Shown here in pieces: positions 8,210 through 17,728 of a stretch of DNA of 64,000 bases. The notes beneath the pieces are model-generated. The model did not search any database. It was not told the DNA's origin and worked only from the letters and a program-made list of their open reading frames with translations. Numbering within the stretch: position 1 is the first letter of the stretch; every line of letters starts with the position of its first letter. The DNA comes from Flavobacterium cheongpyeongense (lineage in GTDB: Bacteria; Bacteroidota; Bacteroidia; Flavobacteriales; Flavobacteriaceae). Location of the stretch: positions 62,001 to 126,000 of the forward strand of contig NZ_QJHK01000003.1 of the NCBI RefSeq assembly GCF_003202435.1. Direction: 5' to 3'. Made by a program: the position numbers and the translations under genes.

Positions 8210-10960
8210 ATGAAGAATTTTAAAAACATATTATTCCTCTTTTGTCTTCTGATTTCGTTCATTTTAAATGGACAAATTTCTGCTGTGCATTTAAGATGCG
8301 AAATGACAGAAAACCCATTGGCAGTAATTGAAAACCAACCAAGATTAAGCTGGCAGTTGGTTTCAAAAGAACAGAATGTTATACAATCTGCCTATCAGAT
8401 TTTAGTTGCTTCATCAGAAGAAAAATTGAAGAAAAACGAAGCCGATATCTGGAACAGCGGAAAAGTAATTTCCAATAAAAATCTTCAAATCAGTTACAGC
8501 GGAATTTCATTAAAAAACGAATCCAAATATTTTTGGAAAGTCAAAGTCTGGAACCAAAAAGACAAAGCTTCCAATTGGAGCCAAACAGCCTCTTTTAGAA
8601 TCGCACCTTCCACATCAGCATTAAATCCAATTTGGATTGGAGCCATTACCAAAGCTGACAGCCATTTACCTGAAGGCAGAAATTACCACACCGCCACGTT
8701 CAACAAAGAGAAAAAAGCATCATTAATCAATGCTTCGGATTCGTTGTCCCGCAGAAGTATTATGCTTCGCAAACCATTCTCGGTTAACAAAGAAATCAAG
8801 GAAGCCGTAGTGTATGTTTCCGGCTTGGGACATTATGAATTAACGATTAACGGAAAGAAAATCGGCAATAGTGTGTTTGCGCCTTTGTGGACAGATTATG
8901 ATAAAACCGTGAACTATAATGTTTGCGAATTAAATGCTGATGAACTTCAAAAAGGGGAAAACGTAATTGGAGTACTTTTAGGAAACGGAATGTACAATAC
9001 TTTGGCTGAAAGATATTCGAAGTTTTACGTGAGTTTTGGCCCGCCGACTTTGTTTTTCAAAATGAAAATCACCTACAAAGACGGTTCAGAGGAAATCGTT
9101 AAATCCGATGGAAGTTGGAAATACAGCAAAAGCCCGATTACCTACAACAGTATTTTTGGAGGAGAAGATTACAATGCTAATTTAGAACAAAAAGGCTGGA
9201 ACGGTAGAGGTTTCAACGATATAAATTGGAAAAAAGTAGTTACTCAGGAAGCACCAAAAGGCATTTTAAGACCTCAGACGACGACACCAGTTACTGTTCA
9301 AAAGCGATACGAAGTTAAGGAAGCCAAAGAGCTGAAGCCTAACTTTTATATTTTTAATATGGGACAGAATCTATCCGGATTTACGACCATAAAAGTAAAA
9401 GGAAAAAAAGGACAGACCGTTCGTGTCTGGGTAGGCGAAAGTTTAAATGAAGACGGAACTGTCGGACAGGGAAAAACCGGAAAACCCTATTATTACGATT
9501 ACACTTTAAAAGGTGAAGGCGTAGAAGAATGGCAACCAAAATTCAGTTATTACGGTTTTCAATATGTGCAGATTGAGAACATCAATTATAAAGAAACCAA
9601 AGATGAAAATCTGCCAACATTATTAGATTTGAAATCGAATTTCATTTACAATTCGGCAGGAGAAGCTGGAACTTTTGAATCCTCCAATGATATTTTCAAC
9701 AAGACACATTTGCTGATTAACAACGCCATCAAAAGTAATTTTCAGAGTGTTTTTACCGATTGCCCACAACGCGAAAAATTGGGCTGGCTGGAAGAAATTC
9801 ACTTAAACGGCCCCGGATTATTATTCAATTATAATCTCGAAAGTTTTATTCCGGCAACAATGCAAAACATTTCCGATTCGCAACGAGAAAACGGTTTGAT
9901 TCCAACGATCGTTCCTGAATATGTAGTTTTCGGAGGCGATTTTACCGATTCACCGGAATGGGGTGTGACAGGCGTAATTCTGCCGTGGATGTATTATGAA
10001 TATTACGGCGACGCTTCGTTAATCGAAAAATATTATCCCGTAATGAAAAGATATGTGGATTATTTGGGAACCAAAGCCACCAATCATATCGTTTCACACG
10101 GTTTGGGCGATTGGTACGATTACGGAACACATCCGGCGGGTTATTCCAAAAACAGTCCGATTGCACTTTCGGCAACTTCTCATTTTTTTTACGGAGCAAG
10201 TTTGCTGGCTAAAGCCTCAAAATTATTGAACAAAACAGAAGATATTGCGAAATACGAAAAGCTGACTTCGGATATCAAAAACGCTTTCAACAAGGAATTT
10301 TTCAATCCAGAAACCAAACAATACGGAACCAGCAGTCAGTTCAGCAATGCCGTTCCTGTTTTTATGGACATCGTAGAACCGCAATACAAACAGGCCGTAA
10401 TGCAGAATTTATTGGCTGACATCAAAGCAAAAGGCGACCGATTGACAACTGGCGATGTTGGCAACCGATATTTGTTTCAGGCTTTGGCACGAAACGGCGA
10501 AAACGAAACGATGTACAAAATGAACAATCATTTCGATGCGCCGGGTTATGGTTTTCAGATTAAATTTGGTTTGACAACCTTAACCGAGCAATGGGATCCG
10601 CGCAAAGGAAACTCGTGGAATCATTTTATGATGGGACAAATCGAAGAATGGTTTTACCAAAGTCTGGCCGGAATCGTTCCCGATGATCAAAATCCGGGCT
10701 TCAAACACTTCTTTATTCAGCCGGAAATCGTGGGCGATATGACTTTTGTAAAAGTAACCTATAAGTCCATTTACGGAAATATCGCTTCGGCCTGGGAGAA
10801 AAAAGACGGAAAGTTAATCCTGAAAGTGGAGATTCCTGCTAATACTTCAGCGACCATAAAATTACCAATCGCCAATAATTCAGAAATAAAAGTCAACGGA
10901 AAACCGACAAAAGATTTGAAATTAGGTTCAGGAAAATATACAATTGAATGCAAATTATAA
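8210..10960 (+). CDS. GH78 alpha-L-rhamnosidase-like enzyme (first copy)
   Basis: Exported inverting glycosidase predicted to remove terminal alpha-L-rhamnose. The 916 residues begin with a signal peptide (MKNFKNILFLFCLLISFILNG). Domain order follows GH78: an N-terminal fibronectin-like domain starting VHLRCEMTENP, beta-sandwich domains with AVVYVSGLGHYELTING, an (alpha/alpha)6 catalytic barrel and a C-terminal beta domain. The acid cluster DCPQRE (Asp517 to Glu522) and a late Glu793 in TTLTEQWD match the expected catalytic region. The start is supported by the signal peptide. The stop is 9 bp before the next start, so this gene and the esterase are probably co-transcribed. It shares only its family with the second GH78 at 18.4 kb and is not a recent duplicate. 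Confidence 0.92.
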   Translation: MKNFKNILFLFCLLISFILNGQISAVHLRCEMTENPLAVIENQPRLSWQLVSKEQNVIQSAYQILVASSEEKLKKNEADIWNSGKVISNKNLQISYSGISLKNESKYFWKVKVWNQKDKASNWSQTASFRIAPSTSALNPIWIGAITKADSHLPEGRNYHTATFNKEKKASLINASDSLSRRSIMLRKPFSVNKEIKEAVVYVSGLGHYELTINGKKIGNSVFAPLWTDYDKTVNYNVCELNADELQKGENVIGVLLGNGMYNTLAERYSKFYVSFGPPTLFFKMKITYKDGSEEIVKSDGSWKYSKSPITYNSIFGGEDYNANLEQKGWNGRGFNDINWKKVVTQEAPKGILRPQTTTPVTVQKRYEVKEAKELKPNFYIFNMGQNLSGFTTIKVKGKKGQTVRVWVGESLNEDGTVGQGKTGKPYYYDYTLKGEGVEEWQPKFSYYGFQYVQIENINYKETKDENLPTLLDLKSNFIYNSAGEAGTFESSNDIFNKTHLLINNAIKSNFQSVFTDCPQREKLGWLEEIHLNGPGLLFNYNLESFIPATMQNISDSQRENGLIPTIVPEYVVFGGDFTDSPEWGVTGVILPWMYYEYYGDASLIEKYYPVMKRYVDYLGTKATNHIVSHGLGDWYDYGTHPAGYSKNSPIALSATSHFFYGASLLAKASKLLNKTEDIAKYEKLTSDIKNAFNKEFFNPETKQYGTSSQFSNAVPVFMDIVEPQYKQAVMQNLLADIKAKGDRLTTGDVGNRYLFQALARNGENETMYKMNNHFDAPGYGFQIKFGLTTLTEQWDPRKGNSWNHFMMGQIEEWFYQSLAGIVPDDQNPGFKHFFIQPEIVGDMTFVKVTYKSIYGNIASAWEKKDGKLILKVEIPANTSATIKLPIANNSEIKVNGKPTKDLKLGSGKYTIECKL

Positions 10961-10969
10961 GATTTAAAA

Positions 10970-12397
10970 ATGACTACAATTAAAAACATACTTTTTGCTC
11001 TACTGGTTTCAATCTTCACATTGACACTCGCAAACGCGCAATGCACATCCGACACTAATTTCAGAAAACCGGTAACGGAAACCATCAAAAATATCGAAAC
11101 CATTTTCAAAATCACTGTAATTGACGACAGAGGTTTACTAAAAGGAAAAGAACTAGATTACGCCGATTGGCGAATTGAACAAGGCAATCTGGAAGTTTCT
11201 CTGGCGAATGTTTTGGTGCCTTTTGAATTGACTTATTTCAAACAGCCTGACGGAAAATACCAAATCCGAAAATATGAAAACCACAAAGTATCAGTCGATA
11301 AAGGAAAAGAGCGTTTGGATTATTTAACGACTTTATATTCCAATGTTTCCGACTGGGAAAAAAGAAAAAAAGAAATAAAAGCCTGTATGATTATGTCTTT
11401 TGGTTTGGACAAAGCACCGCCAACGCCCAAATCAAAACCTATCTTAACCCCAAAAAGAATCTACAAAGATTACAGCGTCGAGAATATTGCGTTGGAAATT
11501 CTTCCGGGCGTTTACACAACAGGATCGATTTACAAACCCTATCCGTTAAACAAAAAATCACCGATTATCTTAACGCCCGATGGACATTTCGGCGACGGAA
11601 GATACAGAAAAGACGAACAATACCGTTGCGCCATAATGGCGAAAATGGGAGCAATCGTAGTAAGTTACGACCTCTTTGCCTGGGGCGAATCCCTATTGCA
11701 ATTCCCCGAAGAAACGCACCGAAACAGCATCGCCTCAACCCTTCAGGTCTTGAGCGGAATCCGATTACTGGATTATCTGGCAACCATAAAAAATGCCGAT
11801 GTTTCGCGAGTGGGCGTTACGGGCGGTTCCGGCGGAGGTTCGCACACGATGTTTTTGGCCGCTTTAGACGATCGAATCACCGTTTCGGCTCCCGTGGTGA
11901 TGGTTTCCTCGCATTTTTCGGGCGGTTGTCCATGCGAAAGCGGTCGCGGAATTCATCTTTGCGGAAACGGAACCAACAATGCCGAAATTTCGGCAATGAT
12001 GGCGCCAAAACCTCAATTGATTGTGTCAGACGGAAAAGACTGGACGCTCGCAGTTCCCGAATTGGAATTCCCTTTTATCCAAAGAACTTACGAACTCTAC
12101 GGCAAAAAAAATCTGGTAGAAAACGCCCATTTTGCTAAAGAAGGACACGATTTTGGCGTTTCAAAACGTATGGCTTTGTACCCGTTTATGGCGAAATATT
12201 TAGGTCTGGATCTGAACAACGTGAAGAACGAAAAAGGCGAAATAGACGAATCGACTTGTGTGATTGAGCCTTACGATAAATTATATGTTTTTGGCAACAA
12301 AGCCGAAAATTTACCTAAAAATGCCCTGAAAGACATCAACAAATTATATGAAATGTTCGGAGAAAAAAACCTGAAAGTGTATGAAGTTAAGAAGTAA
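10970..12397 (+). CDS. Secreted alpha/beta-hydrolase, acetylxylan-esterase-like
   Basis: A 475-residue exported esterase (signal peptide ending TLTLANA). The nucleophile elbow is GGSGGGS with Ser287. A downstream acid in VSDGKDWTL and a His in HFAKEGHDFG complete a plausible triad. The region CPCESGRGIHLCGNGTNN between them is cysteine-rich and typical of the large secreted AXE1/Abhydrolase_7-like esterases of Bacteroidota. Such enzymes remove acetyl groups from plant polysaccharides. RG-II and homogalacturonan both carry acetyl esters, so a pectin acetylesterase role is the natural inference. It follows the GH78 by 9 bp. Confidence 0.75.
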   Translation: MTTIKNILFALLVSIFTLTLANAQCTSDTNFRKPVTETIKNIETIFKITVIDDRGLLKGKELDYADWRIEQGNLEVSLANVLVPFELTYFKQPDGKYQIRKYENHKVSVDKGKERLDYLTTLYSNVSDWEKRKKEIKACMIMSFGLDKAPPTPKSKPILTPKRIYKDYSVENIALEILPGVYTTGSIYKPYPLNKKSPIILTPDGHFGDGRYRKDEQYRCAIMAKMGAIVVSYDLFAWGESLLQFPEETHRNSIASTLQVLSGIRLLDYLATIKNADVSRVGVTGGSGGGSHTMFLAALDDRITVSAPVVMVSSHFSGGCPCESGRGIHLCGNGTNNAEISAMMAPKPQLIVSDGKDWTLAVPELEFPFIQRTYELYGKKNLVENAHFAKEGHDFGVSKRMALYPFMAKYLGLDLNNVKNEKGEIDESTCVIEPYDKLYVFGNKAENLPKNALKDINKLYEMFGEKNLKVYEVKK

Positions 12398-12402
12398 TAG
12401 TT

Positions 12403-12517
12403 GGGCGTGACCCAATTTGAAAAAGGGGGCAACTCTCGATACGGTTCAGTAGCCCCCTTTCCCAAATCGGGTCGGGCTATCCGCGCTACTTCGGTAGCTT
12501 GCTTCTATCCCTCACGC
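12403..12517. repeat. Dispersed GGGCGTG...ATCCCTCACGC repeat, copy 1 (forward)
   Basis: The element opens GGGCGTGACCC, holds a central hairpin (GGGGGC and GCCCCC around 12425-12457), then CGGGTCGGGCTATCCGC, and closes TATCCCTCACGC. Four relatives lie at 16003-16110, 28681-28776, 43466-43573 and 52159-52247. It fills most of the gap between the esterase and the GNAT gene. Confidence 0.85.
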
Positions 12518-12572
12518 GCTTTCGTAACTCAAGAGCATTTGTCTTTTGATTAAAAATTTAGAATAAAGAAAT

Positions 12573-13301
12573 ATGAATGAACAATTTTTAATTATAAATT
12601 TTACTCCTATAGAAAATGATTTAAAAACAATTGAGAAATGGTTGTTTGAAGAAGATAAAAAATCAAATTCTGGTTTTTATGGTAATTTTCAAACTATAAA
12701 AAAATCATTTGAAGAAAATAGACTTGTTATTGTAAAACGAGAAGAAAAAATAGTTGGGTTTTTAGTTTGGATAAAAGGAGATTTACATATAGAAATAGAT
12801 ATTTTAGAAATTCATCCAAAACATAGACGAGAGGGAATTGGTGAATATTTTGTAAATCAAATTTCAAATCATTTTATTCAAAAAGGATTTAAGGCATTAA
12901 AATTATTTTGTTCACCAAAAGAATCAGAAAAATTTTGGAATAGTCTAGGTTTCATAAAATTTCCAAATTGTTTTCCTTCAGATCCTGATTTAACTTATTT
13001 TAAACCATTAATCGAGATAAAAGAAGTAGAAAATAAAATTGACTCTGAAAATAGAATAGAATTGTGGGATGTTGAACCATATGAAGCTAAGGATAAAGAA
13101 CCGATATGGATTTGGAATTTTGAAAATCCAGAATTCGATTTATCAGTGCCAATATTACATCCCTGTAATTATAAATGGAAAATAAGTGTAATAAAAGAGG
13201 GAGAAGTAATAAAAGAAAATCAAATAAGGTATTTTTCAAGTAAAAATAATCGAATTGAATTTACTTCATTCTTGTTTATAGAGAGTTTGAAAGTAATGTA
13301 G
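12573..13301 (+). CDS. GNAT-family N-acetyltransferase (AT-rich insertion)
   Basis: A 242-residue cytoplasmic protein. Residues 1-135 form a GNAT fold: the acetyl-CoA loop reads HPKHRREGIGEYF (R-x-x-G-x-G type), preceded by the beta strand IEIDILEI and followed by ALKLFCSPKESEKFW. The remaining 100 residues are an extra beta-rich domain of unknown function. Codon use is far more AT-rich than in the flanking glycosidases and there is no signal peptide. It therefore does not fit the polysaccharide pathway and looks like an independent insertion between two locus genes. The acceptor substrate is unknown. Confidence 0.8.
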   Translation: MNEQFLIINFTPIENDLKTIEKWLFEEDKKSNSGFYGNFQTIKKSFEENRLVIVKREEKIVGFLVWIKGDLHIEIDILEIHPKHRREGIGEYFVNQISNHFIQKGFKALKLFCSPKESEKFWNSLGFIKFPNCFPSDPDLTYFKPLIEIKEVENKIDSENRIELWDVEPYEAKDKEPIWIWNFENPEFDLSVPILHPCNYKWKISVIKEGEVIKENQIRYFSSKNNRIEFTSFLFIESLKVM

Positions 13302-13324
13302 ACATTACCAAAAAAGTATAAAAT

Positions 13325-15790
13325 ATGAAATTGAAAAATAAAATAACAGCGATCTGTTTCGGAATTGTTTCCTTCGCCACAACAGCGCAAACCAACAGCC
13401 AACTAAAATTGTGGTACGATAAACCCGCAACCATCTGGAACGAAGCTTTGCCTTTGGGTAATGGCCGTTTGGGTGTAATGGTTTTTGGAGATCCCGCAGT
13501 GGAGCGTTTGCAATTGAACGAAGAAACTATTTGGGCAGGTTCGCCAAACAGCAACGCACATACCAAATCAATCGAGGCATTGCCAAAAGTGCGACAGCTA
13601 GTTTTCGAAGGAAAATTTGACGAAGCACAAGCTTTGGCAACACAGGATATTATGTCGCAAACCAACGACGGAATGCCGTATCAGACTTTTGGAAGCGCTT
13701 ATATTTCGTTTCCGGGACATCAAAAATACACCAATTATTATCGTGATTTAGATATCGAAAACGCTACGGCAAAAGTAAAATACACCGTAAACGGAGTGGA
13801 ATTCACAAGAGAGATTTTGACTGCTTTTGCTGATCAGGTAATTGTGGTAAAATTATCGGCAAGTCAGCCGGGACAGATTACGGCAAACGTTTTTATGAAC
13901 AGTCCGATTGACAAAACCGTTCCTTCGACAGAAGGCAATCAAATTCTGCTTTCAGGAGTTGGAACTAATTTCGAAAACGTAAAAGGAAAAGTAAAATTTC
14001 AGGGACGAATCGAAGCCAAAAATAAAGGCGGAGAAGTTTCGGCAAGCAACGGAATCCTAATCATCAACAAGGCCGATGAAGTAACACTTTATATTTCGAT
14101 AGCGACTAATTTCAAAAACTATCAGGACATTACCGAAGATGAAGTAGCGAAAAGCAAATCGTATTTGGAGAAAGCTTTACCGAAAAGTTTCGATGAAATT
14201 AAAAAAGCACACGTTGCCTATTATCAAAAATTCTTCAACAGAGTTTCGTTGGATTTAGGTTCAAACGATGCCATAAAAAAACCGACAAACGAAAGAATTC
14301 GTGATTTCAAAAATCAATTCGATCCGCAGTTGGCGAGTCTGTATTTTCAGTTCGGGCGTTATTTATTGATTTCCAGTTCACAGCCGGGAGGTCAGCCTGC
14401 TAATTTACAGGGAATCTGGAACGATATGGTAACTCCGCCCTGGGATTCTAAATACACAACTAACATCAATGCCGAAATGAATTACTGGCCGGCAGAAGTA
14501 ACAAACCTTACCGAAATGCACGAGCCTTTTATCCAAATGGCAAAAGAATTGAGCGTGACTGGAGCAGAAACAGCAAAGACAATGTATAACGCTAACGGCT
14601 GGGTTTTGCATCACAACACGGATATCTGGCGCGTAACCGCTCCGGTTGATTCGGCTGCTTCAGGGATGTGGATGACAGGCGGTGCCTGGGTTTCGCAGGA
14701 TTTGTGGGAACGTTATTTGTACACAGGCGATATCAATTATTTAAAAGAAATTTATCCTGTAATCAAAGGAGCAACGGATTTCTTTTTGGATTTTATGATT
14801 ACCGATCCAAACACAGGATATTTGGTGGTGGTTCCATCAAGTTCTCCTGAAAATACACACGCTGGCGGAACCGGAAAATCGACTATTGCATCGGGAACTA
14901 CGATGGATAATCAGTTGGTTTTTGACTTGTTTTCGAATGTAATCAAAGCTTCGAAATTGGTTGCTCCGGATGAAAATTATACTAAAAAATTAAGTGATGC
15001 TTTGGCCAAAATGCCTCCAATGAAAATTGGAAAACACAGTCAGTTGCAGGAATGGCAGGACGATTGGGACAATCCGAAAGACAATCACCGACACGTTTCG
15101 CATTTGTATGGCTTGTTTCCGAGTAATCAGATTTCGCCAATCAAAACGCCTGAATTATTTGAAGGAGCTAAACAATCCTTAATTTACAGAACAGACGAAT
15201 CGACAGGCTGGTCAATGGGCTGGAAAGTGAATTTATGGGCAAGACTATTAGACGGAAATCACGCTTACAAACTGATTCAGGATCAATTGCATTTGGTAAC
15301 CGCTGACCAAAGAAAAGGGGGTGGAACCTACCCAAATATGCTCGATGCACATCAGCCGTTTCAAATTGACGGTAATTTTGGCTGTACTGCAGGAATCGCC
15401 GAAATGCTGATGCAGAGTCAGGAAGATGCGATTCATTTATTGCCTGCTTTGCCAACGGTTTGGAAAGACGGAAGCATCAAAGGTTTGGTAACCCGTGGCG
15501 GATTTGTAATAGATATGACCTGGAAAAACAATAAAGTTTCAACTTTGAAAGTGTACTCAAAATTAGGAGGAAACTGCCGATTGAAATTGGAAAACACTTT
15601 GAAAGCAGATAAAGGAATTGCACTTAAAAAAGCAAAAGGTAAAAACCCGAATCCGTTGTTTTATGATGTGGAAGTGAAGAAACCGATTATTTCTAAAGAA
15701 GCAAAATTGCCTAAAGTACAATTGCCAAAGTACAATGAGTATGATGTGGAGATGAAAGCGGGACAGACTTATAGTTTTTCTGCGAATTAA
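13325..15790 (+). CDS. GH95 alpha-L-fucosidase/alpha-L-galactosidase-like enzyme
   Basis: Exported 821-residue inverting glycosidase with a signal peptide ending SFATTAQ. The N-terminal beta domain starts WYDKPATIWNEALPLGNGRL, a GH95 hallmark. The (alpha/alpha)6 barrel follows, with NYWPAEVTNL, HHNTDIWR, PSSSPEN and DGNFGCTAGIAEML. These are the positions where GH95 enzymes place the Asn-activated water and acid residues. GH95 members cleave alpha-1,2-L-fucose or, in RG-II loci, L-galactose. Both sugars occur in RG-II, so the exact sugar is unresolved. The length is normal for the family. Confidence 0.92.
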   Translation: MKLKNKITAICFGIVSFATTAQTNSQLKLWYDKPATIWNEALPLGNGRLGVMVFGDPAVERLQLNEETIWAGSPNSNAHTKSIEALPKVRQLVFEGKFDEAQALATQDIMSQTNDGMPYQTFGSAYISFPGHQKYTNYYRDLDIENATAKVKYTVNGVEFTREILTAFADQVIVVKLSASQPGQITANVFMNSPIDKTVPSTEGNQILLSGVGTNFENVKGKVKFQGRIEAKNKGGEVSASNGILIINKADEVTLYISIATNFKNYQDITEDEVAKSKSYLEKALPKSFDEIKKAHVAYYQKFFNRVSLDLGSNDAIKKPTNERIRDFKNQFDPQLASLYFQFGRYLLISSSQPGGQPANLQGIWNDMVTPPWDSKYTTNINAEMNYWPAEVTNLTEMHEPFIQMAKELSVTGAETAKTMYNANGWVLHHNTDIWRVTAPVDSAASGMWMTGGAWVSQDLWERYLYTGDINYLKEIYPVIKGATDFFLDFMITDPNTGYLVVVPSSSPENTHAGGTGKSTIASGTTMDNQLVFDLFSNVIKASKLVAPDENYTKKLSDALAKMPPMKIGKHSQLQEWQDDWDNPKDNHRHVSHLYGLFPSNQISPIKTPELFEGAKQSLIYRTDESTGWSMGWKVNLWARLLDGNHAYKLIQDQLHLVTADQRKGGGTYPNMLDAHQPFQIDGNFGCTAGIAEMLMQSQEDAIHLLPALPTVWKDGSIKGLVTRGGFVIDMTWKNNKVSTLKVYSKLGGNCRLKLENTLKADKGIALKKAKGKNPNPLFYDVEVKKPIISKEAKLPKVQLPKYNEYDVEMKAGQTYSFSAN

Positions 15791-15816
15791 GTTATTAGAC
15801 ATATCCCATCTTGTTT

Positions 15817-15916
15817 GTCATTCCGAGGAACGAGGAATCTCCGTTGCAGGATCGACAAAGATTGGCGATTTTGATTGTAGAGTTACTTGCGGAGATTCCT
15901 CGTTCCTCGGAATGAC
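15817..15916. repeat. Inverted-repeat element (GTCATTCCGAGG family), copy 2
   Basis: A 100-bp element with perfect 27-bp terminal inverted repeats, from GTCATTCCGAGGAACGAGG on the left (15817-15843) to the reverse complement at 15890-15916. The 46-bp centre has no coding content. It can form a very stable stem and resembles a miniature inverted-repeat transposable element. A partly decayed relative lies at 8024-8105. Confidence 0.85.
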
Positions 15917-16002
15917 AAAACTGTTAGAAAAAAAATAGAAGGAAATCTACAAGTTTTGAAAACCTTTAAGGAGTAGAAATAAAATAAACGTGATTGTTAT
16001 CC

Positions 16003-16110
16003 GCGTGAGTGATGGCAGTGGAGCTCTTTTTTTGAGAGGCTTTTTCAGCCGAACAAAAAAAAGCGGGAACGTACAGCACGACCCGAAGTTTTTCACGGAG
16101 GGGCACGCCC
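16003..16110. repeat. Dispersed GGGCGTG repeat, copy 2 (reverse)
   Basis: Reverse-oriented relative of 12403-12517: it opens GCGTGAGTGAT, contains CACGACCCG, and closes GGGGCACGCCC. With the 15817 element it occupies most of the 336-bp gap between GH95 and the next gene. The rest of that gap holds no recognisable feature. Confidence 0.8.
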
Positions 16111-16126
16111 AAATAATTAAAATAAT

Positions 16127-17701
16127 TTGAATATGTTACACCAATTTAAATACAAAATAATGGCGATTGTGATCCTGATTTCGGCTTTGAACAGTGGTTG
16201 TAAATCGGGTGCGGGGCATTCTAAAAAAGGAACTTCTGTTGTTTTGAAAGCGGATAATTTTAAACATTATGTTGATTATTTCAACACGATGGAGGACGAG
16301 AATTTGAAATTTGCGATTCCGAATGACAGTGCGTGGGCGTGGATGGAAAAGAATGTTCCGTTGTTTGAATGTCCACAGCAGAATTTTGAGGAGATTTATT
16401 ATTATCGTTGGTGGACGGCTCGAAAACACATCAAGAAAACGCCACTTGGTTTCGGAATTACGGAGTTTTTAGTAGATCGTTCGTATGCCGATAAATACAA
16501 TTTGATTGCTTGTGCAGTGGGGCATCATATCAATGAATTCCGCTGGGTGCACGATCCGCAGTATTTGGAGCAGGATGTGAAAATTTGGTACCGTGGCAAT
16601 GAAGGAAAACCGATGAACAAATTGTACAAATTCAGTAGTTGGACGGCTGATGCGTTGTACAATCGTTATTTGGTGAATAAGGATGAAAAATTCTTATTGG
16701 ATTTGTATCCGGATATGGTGGCCGATTATGCAGTTTGGGAAAAAGACCGTCAGCGCAAGGATGGTTTGTTTTGGCAACACGATGTAAAGGACGGAATGGA
16801 AGAATCGTTGAGTGGCGGGCGAAAAGTACAAAATGCAAGGCCAACGATTAACAGCTATATGTTTGGAAATGCTGTGGCTATTTCGAAAATGGCATCGATG
16901 AAAGGCGACAAAGAAGTGGAGGCTAAATTTAAAGCCAAAGCCGATGTTTTACAACAATTGGTAGAAACAAAATTATGGAATCCGAAAAGTGAATTCTTTG
17001 AAACGTTTACCGAAAAAGATACGCTGGCGCAGGTGCGAGAGGCAATTGGATTTATTCCTTGGTATTTTAATTTGCCACAAAAAGACAAAGGTTTTGAAAA
17101 AGCCTGGGAACAGATTAAGGATGAAAAAGGGTTTTCGGCACCTTTTGGTTTGACAACCGCAGAGCGCAGAAGTCCGCGTTTTAGAACCCACGGAACCGGA
17201 ACCTGTGAATGGGACGGTGCGATTTGGCCTTTTGCGAGTTCACAGACTTTGACGGCTTTGGCGAATGTTCTGAATAATTACAATCAAAATTTCGTTGCCA
17301 AAACCGATTATTTCAAGCAAATGGATTTGTATGTGCAGTCGCAATATTACAGAGGAAGACCATACATTGGAGAATATCTGGACGAAACAACAGGTTATTG
17401 GTTGATGGGAGACAAAGAGCGTAGCCGTTATTACAATCATTCGACTTTTAACGATTTGATGATTACGGGACTGGTGGGTTTACGCCCAAGAGCAGATGAA
17501 AAAATTGAGGTGAATCCGTTGATTCCACAGGAAAAGTGGGATTGGTTTTGCTTGGATAATGTGCTGTATCACGGAAATATAATTACGATTCTTTGGGATA
17601 AAACAGGAGAGAAGTATCATAAAGGAAAAGGGTTTAGGATTTTTAAGAATGGTAAGGAAATTGCTGTTTCAGAAAAATTGGAGAAATTAGTGGCGGAGTA
17701 A
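16127..17701 (+). CDS. Lipoprotein (alpha/alpha)6 glycosidase, GH63/MGH1-like
   Basis: A 524-residue lipoprotein: the signal segment ends in the lipobox LNSGC, so it is probably anchored at the cell envelope. The body is alpha-helical and aromatic-rich, with repeated long helices (DALYNRYLVNKDEKFLLDLY, NSYMFGNAVAISKMASMKG), as in six-hairpin glycosidases of the GH63/mannosylglycerate-hydrolase-like type. Candidate acids are Glu in GTGTCEWDGAIWPFASSQ and Asp in LFWQHDVKDGMEES. A C-terminal beta segment (KIEVNPLIPQEKWDWF) is typical of the fold. The substrate cannot be read directly. Position between GH95 and GH78 suggests a side-chain linkage of the same pectin. The start is preceded by the dispersed repeat, so the promoter may lie within it. 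Confidence 0.75.
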   Translation: MNMLHQFKYKIMAIVILISALNSGCKSGAGHSKKGTSVVLKADNFKHYVDYFNTMEDENLKFAIPNDSAWAWMEKNVPLFECPQQNFEEIYYYRWWTARKHIKKTPLGFGITEFLVDRSYADKYNLIACAVGHHINEFRWVHDPQYLEQDVKIWYRGNEGKPMNKLYKFSSWTADALYNRYLVNKDEKFLLDLYPDMVADYAVWEKDRQRKDGLFWQHDVKDGMEESLSGGRKVQNARPTINSYMFGNAVAISKMASMKGDKEVEAKFKAKADVLQQLVETKLWNPKSEFFETFTEKDTLAQVREAIGFIPWYFNLPQKDKGFEKAWEQIKDEKGFSAPFGLTTAERRSPRFRTHGTGTCEWDGAIWPFASSQTLTALANVLNNYNQNFVAKTDYFKQMDLYVQSQYYRGRPYIGEYLDETTGYWLMGDKERSRYYNHSTFNDLMITGLVGLRPRADEKIEVNPLIPQEKWDWFCLDNVLYHGNIITILWDKTGEKYHKGKGFRIFKNGKEIAVSEKLEKLVAE

Positions 17702-17728
17702 AAATTTGATTTAAATAAAAATACTTGT

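Noticed and set aside
11626..12138. 170-residue open frame on the + strand
   Set aside because: It lies entirely inside the esterase gene in another frame and is Arg-rich with no domain; the esterase frame carries the catalytic motifs.
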